Shown here in pieces: positions 26,806-36,466 of a stretch of DNA of 64,000 nt. The DNA is taken from positions 1 to 64,000 of the forward strand of contig CALFVF010000029.1 of assembly GCA_937928735.1 (NCBI GenBank), read 5' to 3'. The position numbers and the translations under genes were made by a program. How positions within the stretch are numbered: position 1 is the stretch's first letter; each line of letters starts with the position of its first letter. Below the pieces are notes generated by a model. The model did not search any database. It had not been told where the DNA came from and saw nothing but the letters and a program-made list of their open reading frames with translations. Source of the DNA: an uncultured Verrucomicrobiales bacterium (GTDB lineage: Bacteria > Verrucomicrobiota > Verrucomicrobiia > Verrucomicrobiales > Akkermansiaceae).

Positions 26806-27014
26806 TGAGGCTGAGTCTAGGCGAGCTCTCTGAGTGGGCAACGCAATAGTTTCACCAAACCCACAAGATCTCATAGAGCCACTGAGTGTAAATGGTGGAG
26901 AGAGTGAGTTTCCTGCGGGAAAGATAGGATATCTATGAGAAAAGTGTGGCATGACATAAAAATGAGATTTACGTCTTGTCATCTCACTCAGAACGATGCA
27001 CTAAGCACACCGTC

Positions 27015-27629
27015 ATGCATGATTTTGAAGGTTTAAACATTCCTGCGGATGGCTTTGATGCTGTTATTTTCGACCTTGACGGTACCCTTGTGGACTCTAT
27101 GCCAGTGCATTTTGCAGCATGGAATGTTGCTCTTGCAGCTCACGGTGCGCCGAAGAATGTTTTCCCTGAAGATGTGTTCTATGCCATGGGTGGTAAGCCG
27201 ACCAAGGATATCGTCAAAGAGATCAATGGTGAGCATAATCTGAAGTTAGATCCCAGTGTGATCTCTCTGGCGAAGCGAGAGGCTTTTCTCAATCATCTCG
27301 ATGAGGTCGACCCAAATGAAGAAGTAGTGGCTTTTGCACGTAGTCTGCATGGCAAGATGCCAATGGCGATTGCCTCTGGAGGTTCTCGCGTGGTGGTGGA
27401 GAAGACACTCCAGGCTCTCGGCCTTAGTGATCTATTCGATGAAGTCGTCACAGCTACCGAGGTGGCTAATGGCAAGCCAGCACCAGATATTTTTCTCAAA
27501 GCGGCTAAACTTATCGACGTGAGTCCCGAGCGCTGTCTTGTTCTAGAAGACGCCCCTCCAGGAATCATGGCAGCTCAGAGTGCTGGGATGAATGTGGTGG
27601 CAGTTCCAGCTCCTGTGCACCTTCACTAG
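27015..27629 (+). CDS. HAD-superfamily phosphatase/phosphomutase
   Basis: A 204-residue HAD hydrolase of the beta-phosphoglucomutase/fructose-1-phosphatase type. The catalytic motif DAVIFDLDGTLVDSMPVHF carries both aspartates. The cap domain follows (WNVALAAHGAP...). Motif II Ser is in MAIASGGSR, motif III Lys is in ATEVANGKPAPDIFLKAA and motif IV is LVLEDAPPGIMAAQSAGM. The substrate is probably a small sugar phosphate, but it cannot be chosen from sequence alone. ATG 27015 is preferred over 26976, whose extra 13 residues are unlike the family. A good terminator follows. Confidence 0.88.
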   Translation: MHDFEGLNIPADGFDAVIFDLDGTLVDSMPVHFAAWNVALAAHGAPKNVFPEDVFYAMGGKPTKDIVKEINGEHNLKLDPSVISLAKREAFLNHLDEVDPNEEVVAFARSLHGKMPMAIASGGSRVVVEKTLQALGLSDLFDEVVTATEVANGKPAPDIFLKAAKLIDVSPERCLVLEDAPPGIMAAQSAGMNVVAVPAPVHLH

Positions 27630-27662
27630 TGGTCGCAGGTTAGAGAGAGAAAACATTGTTTC

Positions 27663-27691
27663 ATAGTCGTGTACATGCACGGCTATTTTTT
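27663..27691 (+). terminator. intrinsic terminator after HAD gene
   Basis: ATAGTCGTG (27663-27671) pairs with CACGGCTAT (27678-27686, one G-T pair) around a 6-base loop and runs into six Ts. The remaining 150 bp before htpG show no clear heat-shock promoter or CIRCE element. Confidence 0.8.
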
Positions 27692-27845
27692 GTGCTTTTC
27701 AGTCAAAAATCAAGCTTGCCTAGGGCGTGAAGTCACGTAATTTTACCCGCTCCTAGAGCACCTGAATGGGTGATTTCTCTAGATGCAGTGACCCTATAGA
27801 TAGGGCTTATTTCAAACCATTCGATTCAACTAACTCGACTAAACA

Positions 27846-29687
27846 ATGGCAACTCAAGAAGTTCAACAACACGGATTCCAAGCTGAGGTGAAACAGCTTC
27901 TCGATATCGTTATTCACTCACTCTACACGGATAAGGAAATTTTTGTGCGAGAGCTCGTTTCTAATGCAGCAGATGCTCTCGAAAAAGTACGTCTGAAGCA
28001 ACTCACAGAAAACGGGATCTATGGTGCGGATAAGGAACTCGCGATTCATATCACCACAGATGAGGAAGCGAATACTCTCACCATCGCTGACTATGGTATC
28101 GGGATGACTCGTGAAGAACTCACTGAGAACCTAGGAACCATTGCCCACTCAGGCACAAAGGCATTTCTTGAGCAACTGAAGGAAAAGGGTGATGGCAATG
28201 CGGATGTGATTGGGCAGTTTGGTGTCGGTTTTTACAGTGCCTTTATGGCGGCAGACACAGTGGATGTCTACACGCACAGCTGGCGCGAGGATGCGGAGAG
28301 CCTAAAGTGGTCTTCAGATGGGGCCACTGGTTACACTATCGAGAGCACAGAGTCAGAAGAGCGTGGCTGCAAGATGGTGATTCATTTAAAAGAAGGCCAA
28401 GAGGAGTTTTCTAAAGCAGACCGTATTAAAGAAATTCTAGAGAAATATTCTAACTTCGTCTCCTTCCCAATTCACTTGAATGAAGAGCGCGTCAATAACG
28501 TAGATGCTCTCTGGCTGAAGTCGAAAGGTGATGTTACGGAGGAGCAGTATGAGGAGTTTTACAAGTTCGTTGCCCACGCATGGGATAAGCCTCGCTACAC
28601 TATGCACTTTAGTGCGGATGCACCCTTAGCGATCAATGCTCTACTCTTTGTTCCTGGAGAAAACCAAGAGCAGTTTGGTATGGGCCAGATCGAGTCAGGC
28701 GTCTCTCTCTACTGCCGTAAGGTGCTGATTGACTCGAAGCCTGAGAAGCTCCTCCCTGAGTGGTTGCGTTTCCTCAAGGGGGTGATTGATAGTGCCGATC
28801 TTCCGCTCAATATTTCACGTGAGTCGATGCAAGACTCCGCCCTGATTCAGAAGCTCAATAAGCTGATCACGAAGAGATTCTTGAAGTTCTTAGAAAAGCA
28901 GGCCAAAGACGACGCGAAGGCCTACAATGAGTTCTTTGAGAAATTTGGCCGTTTCCTCAAGGAGGGTATAGCGACTAGTTTTGAGCACCAAGAGCAGCTC
29001 GGTGGTCTCTTGCGCTTCGCGACTTCCACGACAGAAGCTGGAGAGGTGACCTCACTAGCTGATTACATCGAGCGTGCCGGTGAGCAGAGAGAAGAGATTT
29101 ACTACTTGGTGGGTGCCTCTCGCGAGGCGATCGAAACTGGCCCTTATCTAGAGGCCTTTAAGGCGAGAGATATCGAAGTCGCTATTTTCACAGACCCTGT
29201 GGATCAGTATGTGCTTGATTCGATGCCTGAGTTTAAGGGGAAGAAATTAGTCTCTGCGGATAGAGCGGATATCGAGCTCGATGACGTCGAGGCTGAAGGT
29301 GAGAGCCTGAGTCAGAATGAGACAGAAGCTCTTGTGAGCTGGATGACAGACACACTCGGTGAGCGCGTGGAGAAGGTAGAGGCTGGCAAGAGACTTGTCG
29401 GTAGCCCAGTGGCAGCTCTGGCTCCGAAAGAGGCTCCTAATGCTCAGATGATGGCAATGATGAAGGCGATGGGGCAGGAAGCTCCTACACCGAAGGTCAC
29501 TCTGGAAATCAATCCTAGAAATGAAGTCATTAAGAACTTAGCCTCTCTCCAGCAGCGTGACACAGATCTTGCTGAAATGGTCGTGCAGCAGCTTGCTGAT
29601 AATGCTCTCTTGGCGGCTGGATTATTAGAGAATCCACAGTCTATGCTCACTCGCATTAACGATATACTCGCGAAAGTGGCGAAGTAG
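27846..29687 (+). CDS. htpG: molecular chaperone HtpG (Hsp90)
   Basis: A 613-residue bacterial Hsp90. The GHKL ATPase domain contains LLDIVIHSLYTDKEIFVREL, SNAADALEKVR (the Mg/ATP Asn), DYGIGMTREELTENLGTIA (D-x-G-x-G) and VIGQFGVGFYSAFM. The middle domain has GVIDSADLPLNISRESMQ with the catalytic Arg. The dimerisation domain ends with LLAAGLLENPQSMLTRIN. Length is normal for the family. It is a stand-alone gene with a terminator 50 bp downstream. Confidence 0.97.
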   Translation: MATQEVQQHGFQAEVKQLLDIVIHSLYTDKEIFVRELVSNAADALEKVRLKQLTENGIYGADKELAIHITTDEEANTLTIADYGIGMTREELTENLGTIAHSGTKAFLEQLKEKGDGNADVIGQFGVGFYSAFMAADTVDVYTHSWREDAESLKWSSDGATGYTIESTESEERGCKMVIHLKEGQEEFSKADRIKEILEKYSNFVSFPIHLNEERVNNVDALWLKSKGDVTEEQYEEFYKFVAHAWDKPRYTMHFSADAPLAINALLFVPGENQEQFGMGQIESGVSLYCRKVLIDSKPEKLLPEWLRFLKGVIDSADLPLNISRESMQDSALIQKLNKLITKRFLKFLEKQAKDDAKAYNEFFEKFGRFLKEGIATSFEHQEQLGGLLRFATSTTEAGEVTSLADYIERAGEQREEIYYLVGASREAIETGPYLEAFKARDIEVAIFTDPVDQYVLDSMPEFKGKKLVSADRADIELDDVEAEGESLSQNETEALVSWMTDTLGERVEKVEAGKRLVGSPVAALAPKEAPNAQMMAMMKAMGQEAPTPKVTLEINPRNEVIKNLASLQQRDTDLAEMVVQQLADNALLAAGLLENPQSMLTRINDILAKVAK

Positions 29688-29734
29688 TCTTCTACACGAG
29701 CACTATAGCTAAAGTAGCTCAAATAGATCATTTT

Positions 29735-29763
29735 AAAGAGGGGGCTTAGGTTCCCTCTTTTTT
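29735..29763 (+). terminator. intrinsic terminator after htpG
   Basis: AAAGAGGG (29735-29742), a 10-base loop and CCCTCTTT (29753-29760) form a perfect 8-bp stem ending in a run of six Ts. Confidence 0.85.
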
Positions 29764-29912
29764 GGTAGTATAACTATTTTCAAAATAGTTAAATATAGTG
29801 CGATCTAGTGAAAGCATGTCGCGGTTATGGCGAATACTGTCATCACTAGGAGAAAGTTTTGACAGTGTGCTGAGTGATCGCTATTGCGAAGGCTAGAACT
29901 ACTGTTTATTTC

Positions 29913-31430
29913 ATGTCAAAATCAAAGCCGTTACTAAAATCCCCCGATGTGACTCTTATCGGGGGTGGTATCATGAGTGCCACGCTAGGAATTATCCTGA
30001 AATCACTCAAACCTGAGCTGACGATTCAGATTATCGAAGCCCTTGGTGATGTCGCCCAGGAGAGCTCTCACGCATGGAATAACGCAGGTACTGGTCACGC
30101 CGCACTCTGTGAGTTGAACTATACGCCAGAGCGTGAAGATGGCTCGGTAGATATCACAAAAGCGGCAGGGATTTTTGAATCCTTTGAGCAGTCGAAGCAG
30201 TTCTGGACGTATTTGATTGAGCAAAAGGTGATTGGAGATCCACAGGATTTCATTCGCCGAGTGCCGCACATGAGCTTTGTCTTTGGGGAGAACAATGTGA
30301 ACTTCTTAGCGAATCGCTTTGAGGCGATGAAGGGCCATCATTTCTTCGCAGACATGGAGTACACCACAGATCATGCGGTGATTGACAAATGGGCACCACT
30401 CATCACTCAAGGTCGCTCGAAAGAAGAAGCCATTGCTCTCACCAGAGTAGGCAATGGGACAGATATTGATTTTGGAGCGCTCACAGCGAAACTCATGGCG
30501 AGTTTGAGCGCAATGGAAGGTGTACAGCTTAATGTGAAAACAGATGTGCGCCGCCTGCGAAAGCTGGATTCAGGAAAATGGTTTGTGAAAGCCCGCAGAG
30601 AAGGAGAGAGTCGCTCAGATCGGATCGAATCTGGCTTTGTCTTTATTGGTGCCGGAGGCGGCAGTCTCCATTTGCTACAAGAATCAGGAATCCCAGAAGG
30701 CAAGGGATTTGGCGGATTCCCAGTGAGTGGCCAGTTCTTAGTCTGTAAGAACCAGAGTATTGTCGATGAGCACCAGGCGAAGGTCTATGGACGCGCTGCT
30801 GTAGGAGCGCCCCCGATGTCAGTACCTCACCTAGACACTCGTGTGATCAATGGGAAAGTGAGCTTACTCTTTGGCCCCTACGCTGGATTCTCGCCGAAAT
30901 TTTTGAAATCAGGCTCCACACTGGATCTGCTGAAATCTGTCAGTTGGGATAACATTGTACCTATGCTCTCAGTGGGTAGAGACAATATGAATCTCACTGA
31001 GTATCTCTACCAAGAGGTGATGAACACTCAGAATGACCGCTGTGATATTCTCCGTGAATTTTACCCAGATGCAAAAAACGAAGACTGGGAGCTAGTGACA
31101 GCAGGCCAGCGAGTTCAGATTATTAAAAAAGACCCGAAATGTGGCGGTAAACTTCAGTTTGGTACAGAAGTCGTTGCGGCTAAAGATGGATCACTAGCAG
31201 CGCTGTTAGGTGCCTCACCGGGAGCATCCACATCGGTATCAATTATACTAGAAGTCCTTGAGCAGTGCTTTGGCGAGGAGATGGAAAAAGAATCTTGGAA
31301 GCAGAAGCTCCGTGATCTAGTTCCCTCTTATGGGCACTCACTCGCAGAGGACGCAGAGCGATTTGAGACATTGCGCATGCGCTCCAGAAACGCTCTAGAA
31401 CTAGGAGATCCCATCGCAGCTCCTCAGTAG
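29913..31430 (+). CDS. mqo: malate:quinone oxidoreductase
   Basis: A 505-residue FAD-dependent, membrane-associated malate dehydrogenase that passes electrons to quinone. It opens with the dinucleotide-binding DVTLIGGGIMSATLGIIL. The Mqo-specific block SSHAWNNAGTGHAALCELNYTP follows, then FVFIGAGGGSLHLLQESGIPEGKGFGGFPVSGQFL and HLDTRVINGKVSLLFGPYAGFSPKFLK. The C-terminal FGTEVVAAKDGSLAALLGASPGASTS is also diagnostic. ATG 29913 is preferred, because the 13 extra residues from 29874 lie outside the family. With the class I fumarase it completes fumarate to oxaloacetate. Confidence 0.96.
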   Translation: MSKSKPLLKSPDVTLIGGGIMSATLGIILKSLKPELTIQIIEALGDVAQESSHAWNNAGTGHAALCELNYTPEREDGSVDITKAAGIFESFEQSKQFWTYLIEQKVIGDPQDFIRRVPHMSFVFGENNVNFLANRFEAMKGHHFFADMEYTTDHAVIDKWAPLITQGRSKEEAIALTRVGNGTDIDFGALTAKLMASLSAMEGVQLNVKTDVRRLRKLDSGKWFVKARREGESRSDRIESGFVFIGAGGGSLHLLQESGIPEGKGFGGFPVSGQFLVCKNQSIVDEHQAKVYGRAAVGAPPMSVPHLDTRVINGKVSLLFGPYAGFSPKFLKSGSTLDLLKSVSWDNIVPMLSVGRDNMNLTEYLYQEVMNTQNDRCDILREFYPDAKNEDWELVTAGQRVQIIKKDPKCGGKLQFGTEVVAAKDGSLAALLGASPGASTSVSIILEVLEQCFGEEMEKESWKQKLRDLVPSYGHSLAEDAERFETLRMRSRNALELGDPIAAPQ

Positions 31431-31760
31431 GCTGGATAGGGAGAGGATTAGAGATCCGGCCAGTGCCTAGCTGGTTTTCTGCAGTGGGTAGTGTAGTGTG
31501 CTCTCAGGTAGGCACTGAGGCTCCTGTGTAGACAATAAGCAGAGGGCAGAGGGCAGAGGGCAGAGATGCAATCTTGAGAGGAGACCTAGAAATAGGCTAT
31601 TGTCTCATCGTTGTGTTTGACAAAAAGTGATGTCAAAAGAAGGTGAAACAATTACCGCCTCAGAGTCATCGCTCAATGCGGATAACTACTCATTAGAAAA
31701 GAAACAACATACCTCATTCTCCAATCTTTGGTGGAGACCCGAAAAACAGAGGAGAAAAAA
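31431..31760. other. 330-bp gap with 7-bp tandem repeat
   Basis: Between mqo and the tRNA I see no supported gene. AGAGGGC is repeated three times plus a partial copy at 31541-31565. A 50-codon frame from ATG 31630 ends inside the opposite-strand tRNA and is judged unlikely to be real. Confidence 0.5.
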
Positions 31761-31836
31761 TGGTGCAAGATACTGGACTTGAACCAGTGACCTCTACCAT
31801 GTCAAGGTATTGCTCTACCAACTGAGCTAATCCTGC
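31761..31836 (-). tRNA. tRNA-Val (GAC)
   Basis: On the minus strand a complete cloverleaf runs from GCAGGAT to ATCTTGC with discriminator A and encoded CCA (76 nt). The D-arm is GCTC/GAGC with the GG-containing loop AGTTGGTA, the anticodon loop TTGACAT has GAC at 31801-31803, and the T-arm is ACTGG/CCAGT with loop TTCAAGT. The acceptor stem has one G-T pair, and the anticodon stem ends in an A-G mismatch. A T-run follows directly after the CCA. Confidence 0.95.
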
Positions 31837-31961
31837 ACTTCATTTTTTCTTCGCTCAGAGTGAAGCGAATCGGGCAAAAAGTAGGATTAGCTCAGCAAGA
31901 TTGCAACCTTTTTTCTGATCAAATTCTCTGAGAGTAGGTCCTTTTGGGGTTATCTGTTGAT

Positions 31962-32774
31962 CTAGAGTGATTTTTGTGAGCTGAGTACAACCCTGACATC
32001 TCCAATAAAGACTTTGGTGCGGAGTTCTAGTGGGATTCGCTGGTCATCATCTGTGATCCAGAGTGTGGCTTTACGGAGTTTTTTATAAGTTTTAAGCTGA
32101 TTGGTTTTGAGGTCAATTTTACGTAGTCTGACATCGAGTTTGATGGCTGGCCTTCCTCGATGAACTTCGCGCCCAAGTACTGTAATATTGGCGTAGTAGG
32201 GGCTAGAAAAGGGGTGGATGCAGAGGTTGTAGACGTCTCCTTGCTGGAAGGCTTTCCCTCGGATATTGAGCATAGCAGATATGGCTCCATGGGTATTGGC
32301 GTAGGGGAATTGATGTGATTGCTGTTTTTTCTTGTTTGTGCGCAGCTCGGTTTTTGATTCAGCATGCTGCACGCCACTACTTTTATAGCGATTGGTTGTG
32401 GTGGTGCTTTTCTTGCGATCATTTTCGTAGGCAATACTGATGGCGGGCTTGTAGTTTCCTTTTTGTGTATAGGAGCTTAGGGAGCATTTATAGGGAAATA
32501 GGAGAGCCGCAGCTCCTGTAGAGCCACCTTGGACTTGGGAGATATACATGCTTGGATAGCGTTTATCTTTTTTACCAAATTGGAAGTGAAGGCTGCCTGC
32601 CCTTAAGGTGCCGTTCCAGCTCACCGCGTAGCTAAGTTGGGTGGGGGCTAGTGGTGGCTGATTGCCTGGATCAAATGGCGGAATGCTAGATTTCCAGTTT
32701 TCAGCGAGTAGAGGTGTTGCTAGAAGGCTGAGTGAGAAAAGCAAGTGGCTTAAGAGAGTGGAGGTTTTTATCAT
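31962..32774 (-). CDS. secreted DUF3108-type protein
   Basis: A 270-residue exported protein with a signal peptide (LLSHLLFSLSLLATPLLA). It matches DUF3108, a beta-rich periplasmic fold in the LolA/outer-membrane-factor neighbourhood. Typical features are LSYAVSWNGTLRAGSLHFQFG at the N-terminus and ATLWITDDDQRIPLELRTKVFIGDVRVVL at the C-terminus. No catalytic residues are known. It lies 96 bp after a sulfatase gene on the same strand and could belong with it or be independent. Confidence 0.8.
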   Translation of the reverse strand: MIKTSTLLSHLLFSLSLLATPLLAENWKSSIPPFDPGNQPPLAPTQLSYAVSWNGTLRAGSLHFQFGKKDKRYPSMYISQVQGGSTGAAALLFPYKCSLSSYTQKGNYKPAISIAYENDRKKSTTTTNRYKSSGVQHAESKTELRTNKKKQQSHQFPYANTHGAISAMLNIRGKAFQQGDVYNLCIHPFSSPYYANITVLGREVHRGRPAIKLDVRLRKIDLKTNQLKTYKKLRKATLWITDDDQRIPLELRTKVFIGDVRVVLSSQKSL

Positions 32775-32870
32775 ACAGGCATTATGACGTAGTTTTGGTG
32801 GGATTCATTCAATAAGGGCAGCTCAGTGTATCCAATGCGTGTGTGAGGTTGGTGTGTAAAACGAGTCATT

Positions 32871-34352
32871 CTAGCGTATAGCTTTATCAGGGAGTTTGCC
32901 TTTGATTCCTTGATCAAGGGGCATGTTGTCTTCTGTGTTGTCGCGGAGAGTTTGGGTGATTTTGGTATTTAACTCGGTTCGGAGTTGTTGGATGAGTTGT
33001 TTGTGTTCGTCGTGGTGTATGAGGTTATGGCGCTCCTCTGGGTCTTGTTGTAAATCGTAGAGTTCTGCCATGTGCTTGTCTGGTGAGCCATCGCCATGGG
33101 GGTAGCGAATGTATTTGTAGCGGTCTGTGCGCAGGGCGCGTACATTGGGGGTGTAGGGGAATTGGTGCTCGTAGTTGTACTCATAGTACCAGCTAGTGCG
33201 CCACTCTGGGTCACCTTCTGTGATGAGTTGTTTCCATGATTTGCCGTGTGTGTGGGCTAGTGGCTGAGCACCACAGATATCGAGAATACTGGAGGCAAAG
33301 TCGAGTGTGAGGGTCTGTTCTTGGATGACTTTAGGGTGTGTGGTGGAGATGAGTTTTGGATAACGAACGACAAGCGGGATACGCAGGGATGGTTCATGTG
33401 CGGTGCGTTTATCCACCATTCCGTGTTCGCCATTGAGGAGTCCATTATCACTGGTGAAGATAAATAATGTATTATCGAGCTCTCCCATGCTCTCAAGTTG
33501 GGCATAGATACGGCCGACAGAATCATCAACAGAGAGTAGTGTGCCCCAGTAGGCGCGAATCATGTTTTCAAAGTCTAACATACCGCGTGCAGAGGTGTCA
33601 GGGAAGGATTTACGCCAGTCAAATAAGGGGCCATATATACCGTGCCAAGTGTTAAGACGCTGTTTAATCCATGTTGGTTTATCTTCTAACTGAAAGGCAC
33701 TTGTTGGATAGGGTATGCGTACATGGTCAAAGCTCTTTGTGTATTTCTCCTCTGGATAGTAGAAGCTATGTGGGGCTTTATGGCCTAACATGAGTAGAAA
33801 GGGTTTGTCTTCTTGCTGTTTACCCAGCCAGTCAATCGCCATGTCTGTGACGACAGTGGTGTAGTAGCCTTTCTTGACTTCGCGTGGGCCGTTGTTGGTG
33901 CGAAATTCGGTGTCGAAGTACTTTCCTTGGCCACGGTGTGTGGTGAAGTGCTCGAAGCCTGGTCGCATGCTGTCATCATCTTCTCCCATGTGCCACTTGC
34001 CAATATAGGCTGTGGCGTAGCCTTCACTTTGGAGTTGGCGAGGGAAAGTCGGGAGCTCGCGGGGGTAGTCTGTGAAGTTGTTGACTACACCATGAGTGTG
34101 CGCATAGAGGCCACCAAGAATAGAGGCGCGACTTGGAGAGCAGAGTGAAGTGGTGCAAAAATGGTTTTTAAATAAAACACCCTCTGTGGCTAGGCGGTCG
34201 ATGTGAGGGGTTTTTAAATATGGGTGACCCATGCAACTTAGTTCGGTGGCGCGCTGATCATCTGTGAGAATAAATACCACGTTTGGGCGTTTCGCGGCGA
34301 GATGAAGCGAGAGTAAAATGCTGGTGAAGAAAAATATCAGAGTTGGTTTCAT
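32871..34352 (-). CDS. formylglycine-dependent sulfatase
   Basis: A 493-residue S1-type sulfatase with a signal peptide ([20 protein letters not shown]). It hydrolyses sulfate esters, probably on a polysaccharide, in the periplasm or outside. The first metal-binding Asp pair is in FILTDDQ (31-32). Cys71 in the motif CSPSR is the residue converted to formylglycine. [19 protein letters not shown] and [29 protein letters not shown] supply the other active-site Lys, His, Asp and Asn residues. Start 34352 gives a clean signal peptide; the longer frame adds 16 residues. It is 17 kb from the main locus. Confidence 0.94.
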   Translation of the reverse strand: MKPTLIFFFTSILLSLHLAAKRPNVVFILTDDQRATELSCMGHPYLKTPHIDRLATEGVLFKNHFCTTSLCSPSRASILGGLYAHTHGVVNNFTDYPRELPTFPRQLQSEGYATAYIGKWHMGEDDDSMRPGFEHFTTHRGQGKYFDTEFRTNNGPREVKKGYYTTVVTDMAIDWLGKQQEDKPFLLMLGHKAPHSFYYPEEKYTKSFDHVRIPYPTSAFQLEDKPTWIKQRLNTWHGIYGPLFDWRKSFPDTSARGMLDFENMIRAYWGTLLSVDDSVGRIYAQLESMGELDNTLFIFTSDNGLLNGEHGMVDKRTAHEPSLRIPLVVRYPKLISTTHPKVIQEQTLTLDFASSILDICGAQPLAHTHGKSWKQLITEGDPEWRTSWYYEYNYEHQFPYTPNVRALRTDRYKYIRYPHGDGSPDKHMAELYDLQQDPEERHNLIHHDEHKQLIQQLRTELNTKITQTLRDNTEDNMPLDQGIKGKLPDKAIR

Positions 34353-34400
34353 GATGTTTTGTGGTGCTAGACGCTGGGGGCTTAGGTCGATAAATGTCAA

Positions 34401-34680
34401 TTTTTGAAAAATTTGGCGAGTCTAAAGAAGACTTCAAAAACCGATCTAGTAGAATTCAGCGGATCTCGGATCTATAAGGGAGAACCATAGTTGTCACCCA
34501 TTTCCACTTGCTGATAGTGGCGCCGTTCGAGAAGCTTCTGTTTGGTTTTTAGCCTAATTTTTTGCATTTTCTTCACTGGTGTAAGTAGAGAGCTTGTGAA
34601 GATTTGGCTTTTCTGGTTGGCAAAGTAAACAGGGCGACGTATTTCTTTGTGGAGCCCTTAGAACTCTATTGAAACTTTCT
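34401..34680. other. 280-bp region with a possible small minus-strand frame
   Basis: On the minus strand an open frame from about 34655 to TAG 34472-34474 contains an ATG at 34565-34567, predicting the 31-residue MQKIRLKTKQKLLERRHYQQ plus VEMGDNYGSPL. The frame continues gene-like upstream (RPVYFANQKSQIFTSS) but without another ATG, so it may be the tail of a lost gene or a small basic protein. No clear promoter is seen for the plus-strand EEP gene. Confidence 0.25.
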
Positions 34681-36366
34681 GTGAAACACCTAGTTCATTG
34701 TATTTTAGTCAGCGTGGTTACGAACTTCTGGATGTTCTCTAGCACGAGCTGTCGATTTTCTGCAGGATCACCTGATCCAGTTTATGATTCCCCTTCAAGA
34801 ATTATAGAATCGGGAAAAGATCCAGCTGAGGTCAGACTGGAGCGGAAACAGGCGCCAAAGCTGACCAACTACCAAGAACTAAAACAACTCTCCTTGGATC
34901 CATTCAGCGTGGATAAGACGTTAAAAAGAAAGCTCGATTTACTCTTCGGTACGGCATTTATAGAGAATTACTCAAGTAAAATACCAGCGTATCATGCAGC
35001 GCCAGAACTTGGTAAATACCTGCGCGTAACGACGTGGAATACCGAACAATCACGCCGTGTTGCTTCTTTGCTGAGAGATTTAGAGAGTACAGAGCACTAT
35101 TTAGAGACTAAAGGAGCATCCGCTGAGTCCGCTGCATTAGCACTGCATCAGCGTGAATTAATGAAGCATTCAGATCTCTTGGTACTTCAGGAAATGGACA
35201 TTGGCCACCCTCGTTCTCATTATTTGCACACAGCTCAGGCCATGGCGAAGCAATTGGGAATGAATTACGCCTATGGAGTTCAATATCTCGAGGTAGATCC
35301 CTTTTATCTGGGTATAGAGGATACACATATTACGAATCGAGATAGAGCAAAATCAGGAGCTGTTGTGAAACCTGAGGACAGGCACCGTTACCACGGATTG
35401 TTTGGGAATGCTGTGCTTTCGCGCTTCCCTATCAAGCGCGCTGAAATCGTGCCACTACGTACCGTGAACTATGATTGGTATAGAGAGGAGGCGCGCTCCT
35501 TTGACTTTGTAGAGACTACGCGCCGCTCTGCATCGGGGTTTTTATTCCACCAGCGTCCCCACCGAGAACTGAAGCTTGGTAGCAGAGCCTTTTTAAGAGT
35601 AGATTTACATATTCCAGAACTACCGCTAGAGACTCTAACAGTGATTAATGTTCACTTAGAGATTAAGCTTCCTGTGGATAAGCGCAGAAAGCAGTTAGAG
35701 GAAATCCTTGAACAAATAAAGGATATTAAAAACCCTGTTGTATTGGCTGGAGATTTTAACTCCAGTGCATTTAGTGTGGCCCCGACTTCACTCTCTAAGG
35801 AGGTAACGAGGAATGTTGGGACAATTCAGGGGTTAACAAATTTGATCCTAAGTCTCAGCGAAGTCACTCCAGTCGTTCAGTTTAGAGGGGTTCTTAATTT
35901 CTTTAAGAATCACCAAAATCCACTGGCTCTACACGTCCCGATTTTGTTGGAGAATCGACAGCGCAAGACATTCAAGAAGCTGCGAGACTTTCGGTTTGAT
36001 GATGGAGGGGCCTTTGATTTCCGTGGAGACAAGGCCTACTCGAGAGGGCCTTCGGGAATTCTCTCAAATTCTAACCAGCGCTGTCCAAAGGGCTTTACCT
36101 CGACCTTTGTCGTGAATCGCCCCATTGGCCCCGTGGGGCATGAAAAGCTAGATTGGATATTTGTAAAGTCCTTCATGCGCTCTCCATTTGATTCAGCAGG
36201 GAGTCGTAGGCTCGCACCGCAGCAAGCTCAGACCTTAAAAGAGTTTAATCGCTTGGGCGCTGAACGCTATTCTGACCACGATCCGATCACTCTGGTGCTA
36301 CCACTCGGAGAGGCACCAGAGACTCTGGCACTTTCTGGGGGGATTTCTGAGAAAACTTCAAAATAA
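34681..36366 (+). CDS. secreted endonuclease/exonuclease/phosphatase-family hydrolase
   Basis: A 561-residue exported member of the EEP (DNase I-like) superfamily. The N-terminus is hydrophobic and ends in FSSTSC, either a signal peptide or a weak lipobox. Metal and phosphate residues are visible in VTTWNTEQSRR, LVLQEMDIGHPRSHY, INVHLEIKLP, VVLAGDFNSSAF and the terminal ERYSDHDPITLVLPL. Substrates of this superfamily include DNA, phospholipids and inositol phosphates, and none can be chosen here. Starts are uncertain: GTG 34681 or TTG 34669, the latter 14 bases after GGAG. A terminator follows. Confidence 0.82.
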   Translation: MKHLVHCILVSVVTNFWMFSSTSCRFSAGSPDPVYDSPSRIIESGKDPAEVRLERKQAPKLTNYQELKQLSLDPFSVDKTLKRKLDLLFGTAFIENYSSKIPAYHAAPELGKYLRVTTWNTEQSRRVASLLRDLESTEHYLETKGASAESAALALHQRELMKHSDLLVLQEMDIGHPRSHYLHTAQAMAKQLGMNYAYGVQYLEVDPFYLGIEDTHITNRDRAKSGAVVKPEDRHRYHGLFGNAVLSRFPIKRAEIVPLRTVNYDWYREEARSFDFVETTRRSASGFLFHQRPHRELKLGSRAFLRVDLHIPELPLETLTVINVHLEIKLPVDKRRKQLEEILEQIKDIKNPVVLAGDFNSSAFSVAPTSLSKEVTRNVGTIQGLTNLILSLSEVTPVVQFRGVLNFFKNHQNPLALHVPILLENRQRKTFKKLRDFRFDDGGAFDFRGDKAYSRGPSGILSNSNQRCPKGFTSTFVVNRPIGPVGHEKLDWIFVKSFMRSPFDSAGSRRLAPQQAQTLKEFNRLGAERYSDHDPITLVLPLGEAPETLALSGGISEKTSK

Positions 36367-36426
36367 AGAAATTGTGTATGCCTTGGTCGGAAATAATCTG
36401 AAGGCCGTTTTATTGGCATTATTTTG

Positions 36427-36454
36427 AATCAAGCGTGGATGCTTGGTTGTTTTT
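36427..36454 (+). terminator. intrinsic terminator after EEP gene
   Basis: AATCAAGC and GCTTGGTT (one T-G pair) form an 8-bp stem with a 6-base loop, then GTTTTTC. It separates the plus-strand hydrolase from the convergent sugar-acid operon. Confidence 0.65.
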
Positions 36455-36466
36455 CTCTCTCTTTAT

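Noticed and set aside
27695-27845. Heat-shock promoter or CIRCE element before htpG
   Set aside because: CTTGCC and CCCTATAG are present but wrongly spaced, and no TTAGCACTC-type inverted repeat is seen.
31630-31782. 50-codon frame starting MSKEGETITASESSLNADNY
   Set aside because: It lacks a ribosome-binding site and ends inside the opposite-strand tRNA, so coding is unlikely; kept only as a note.
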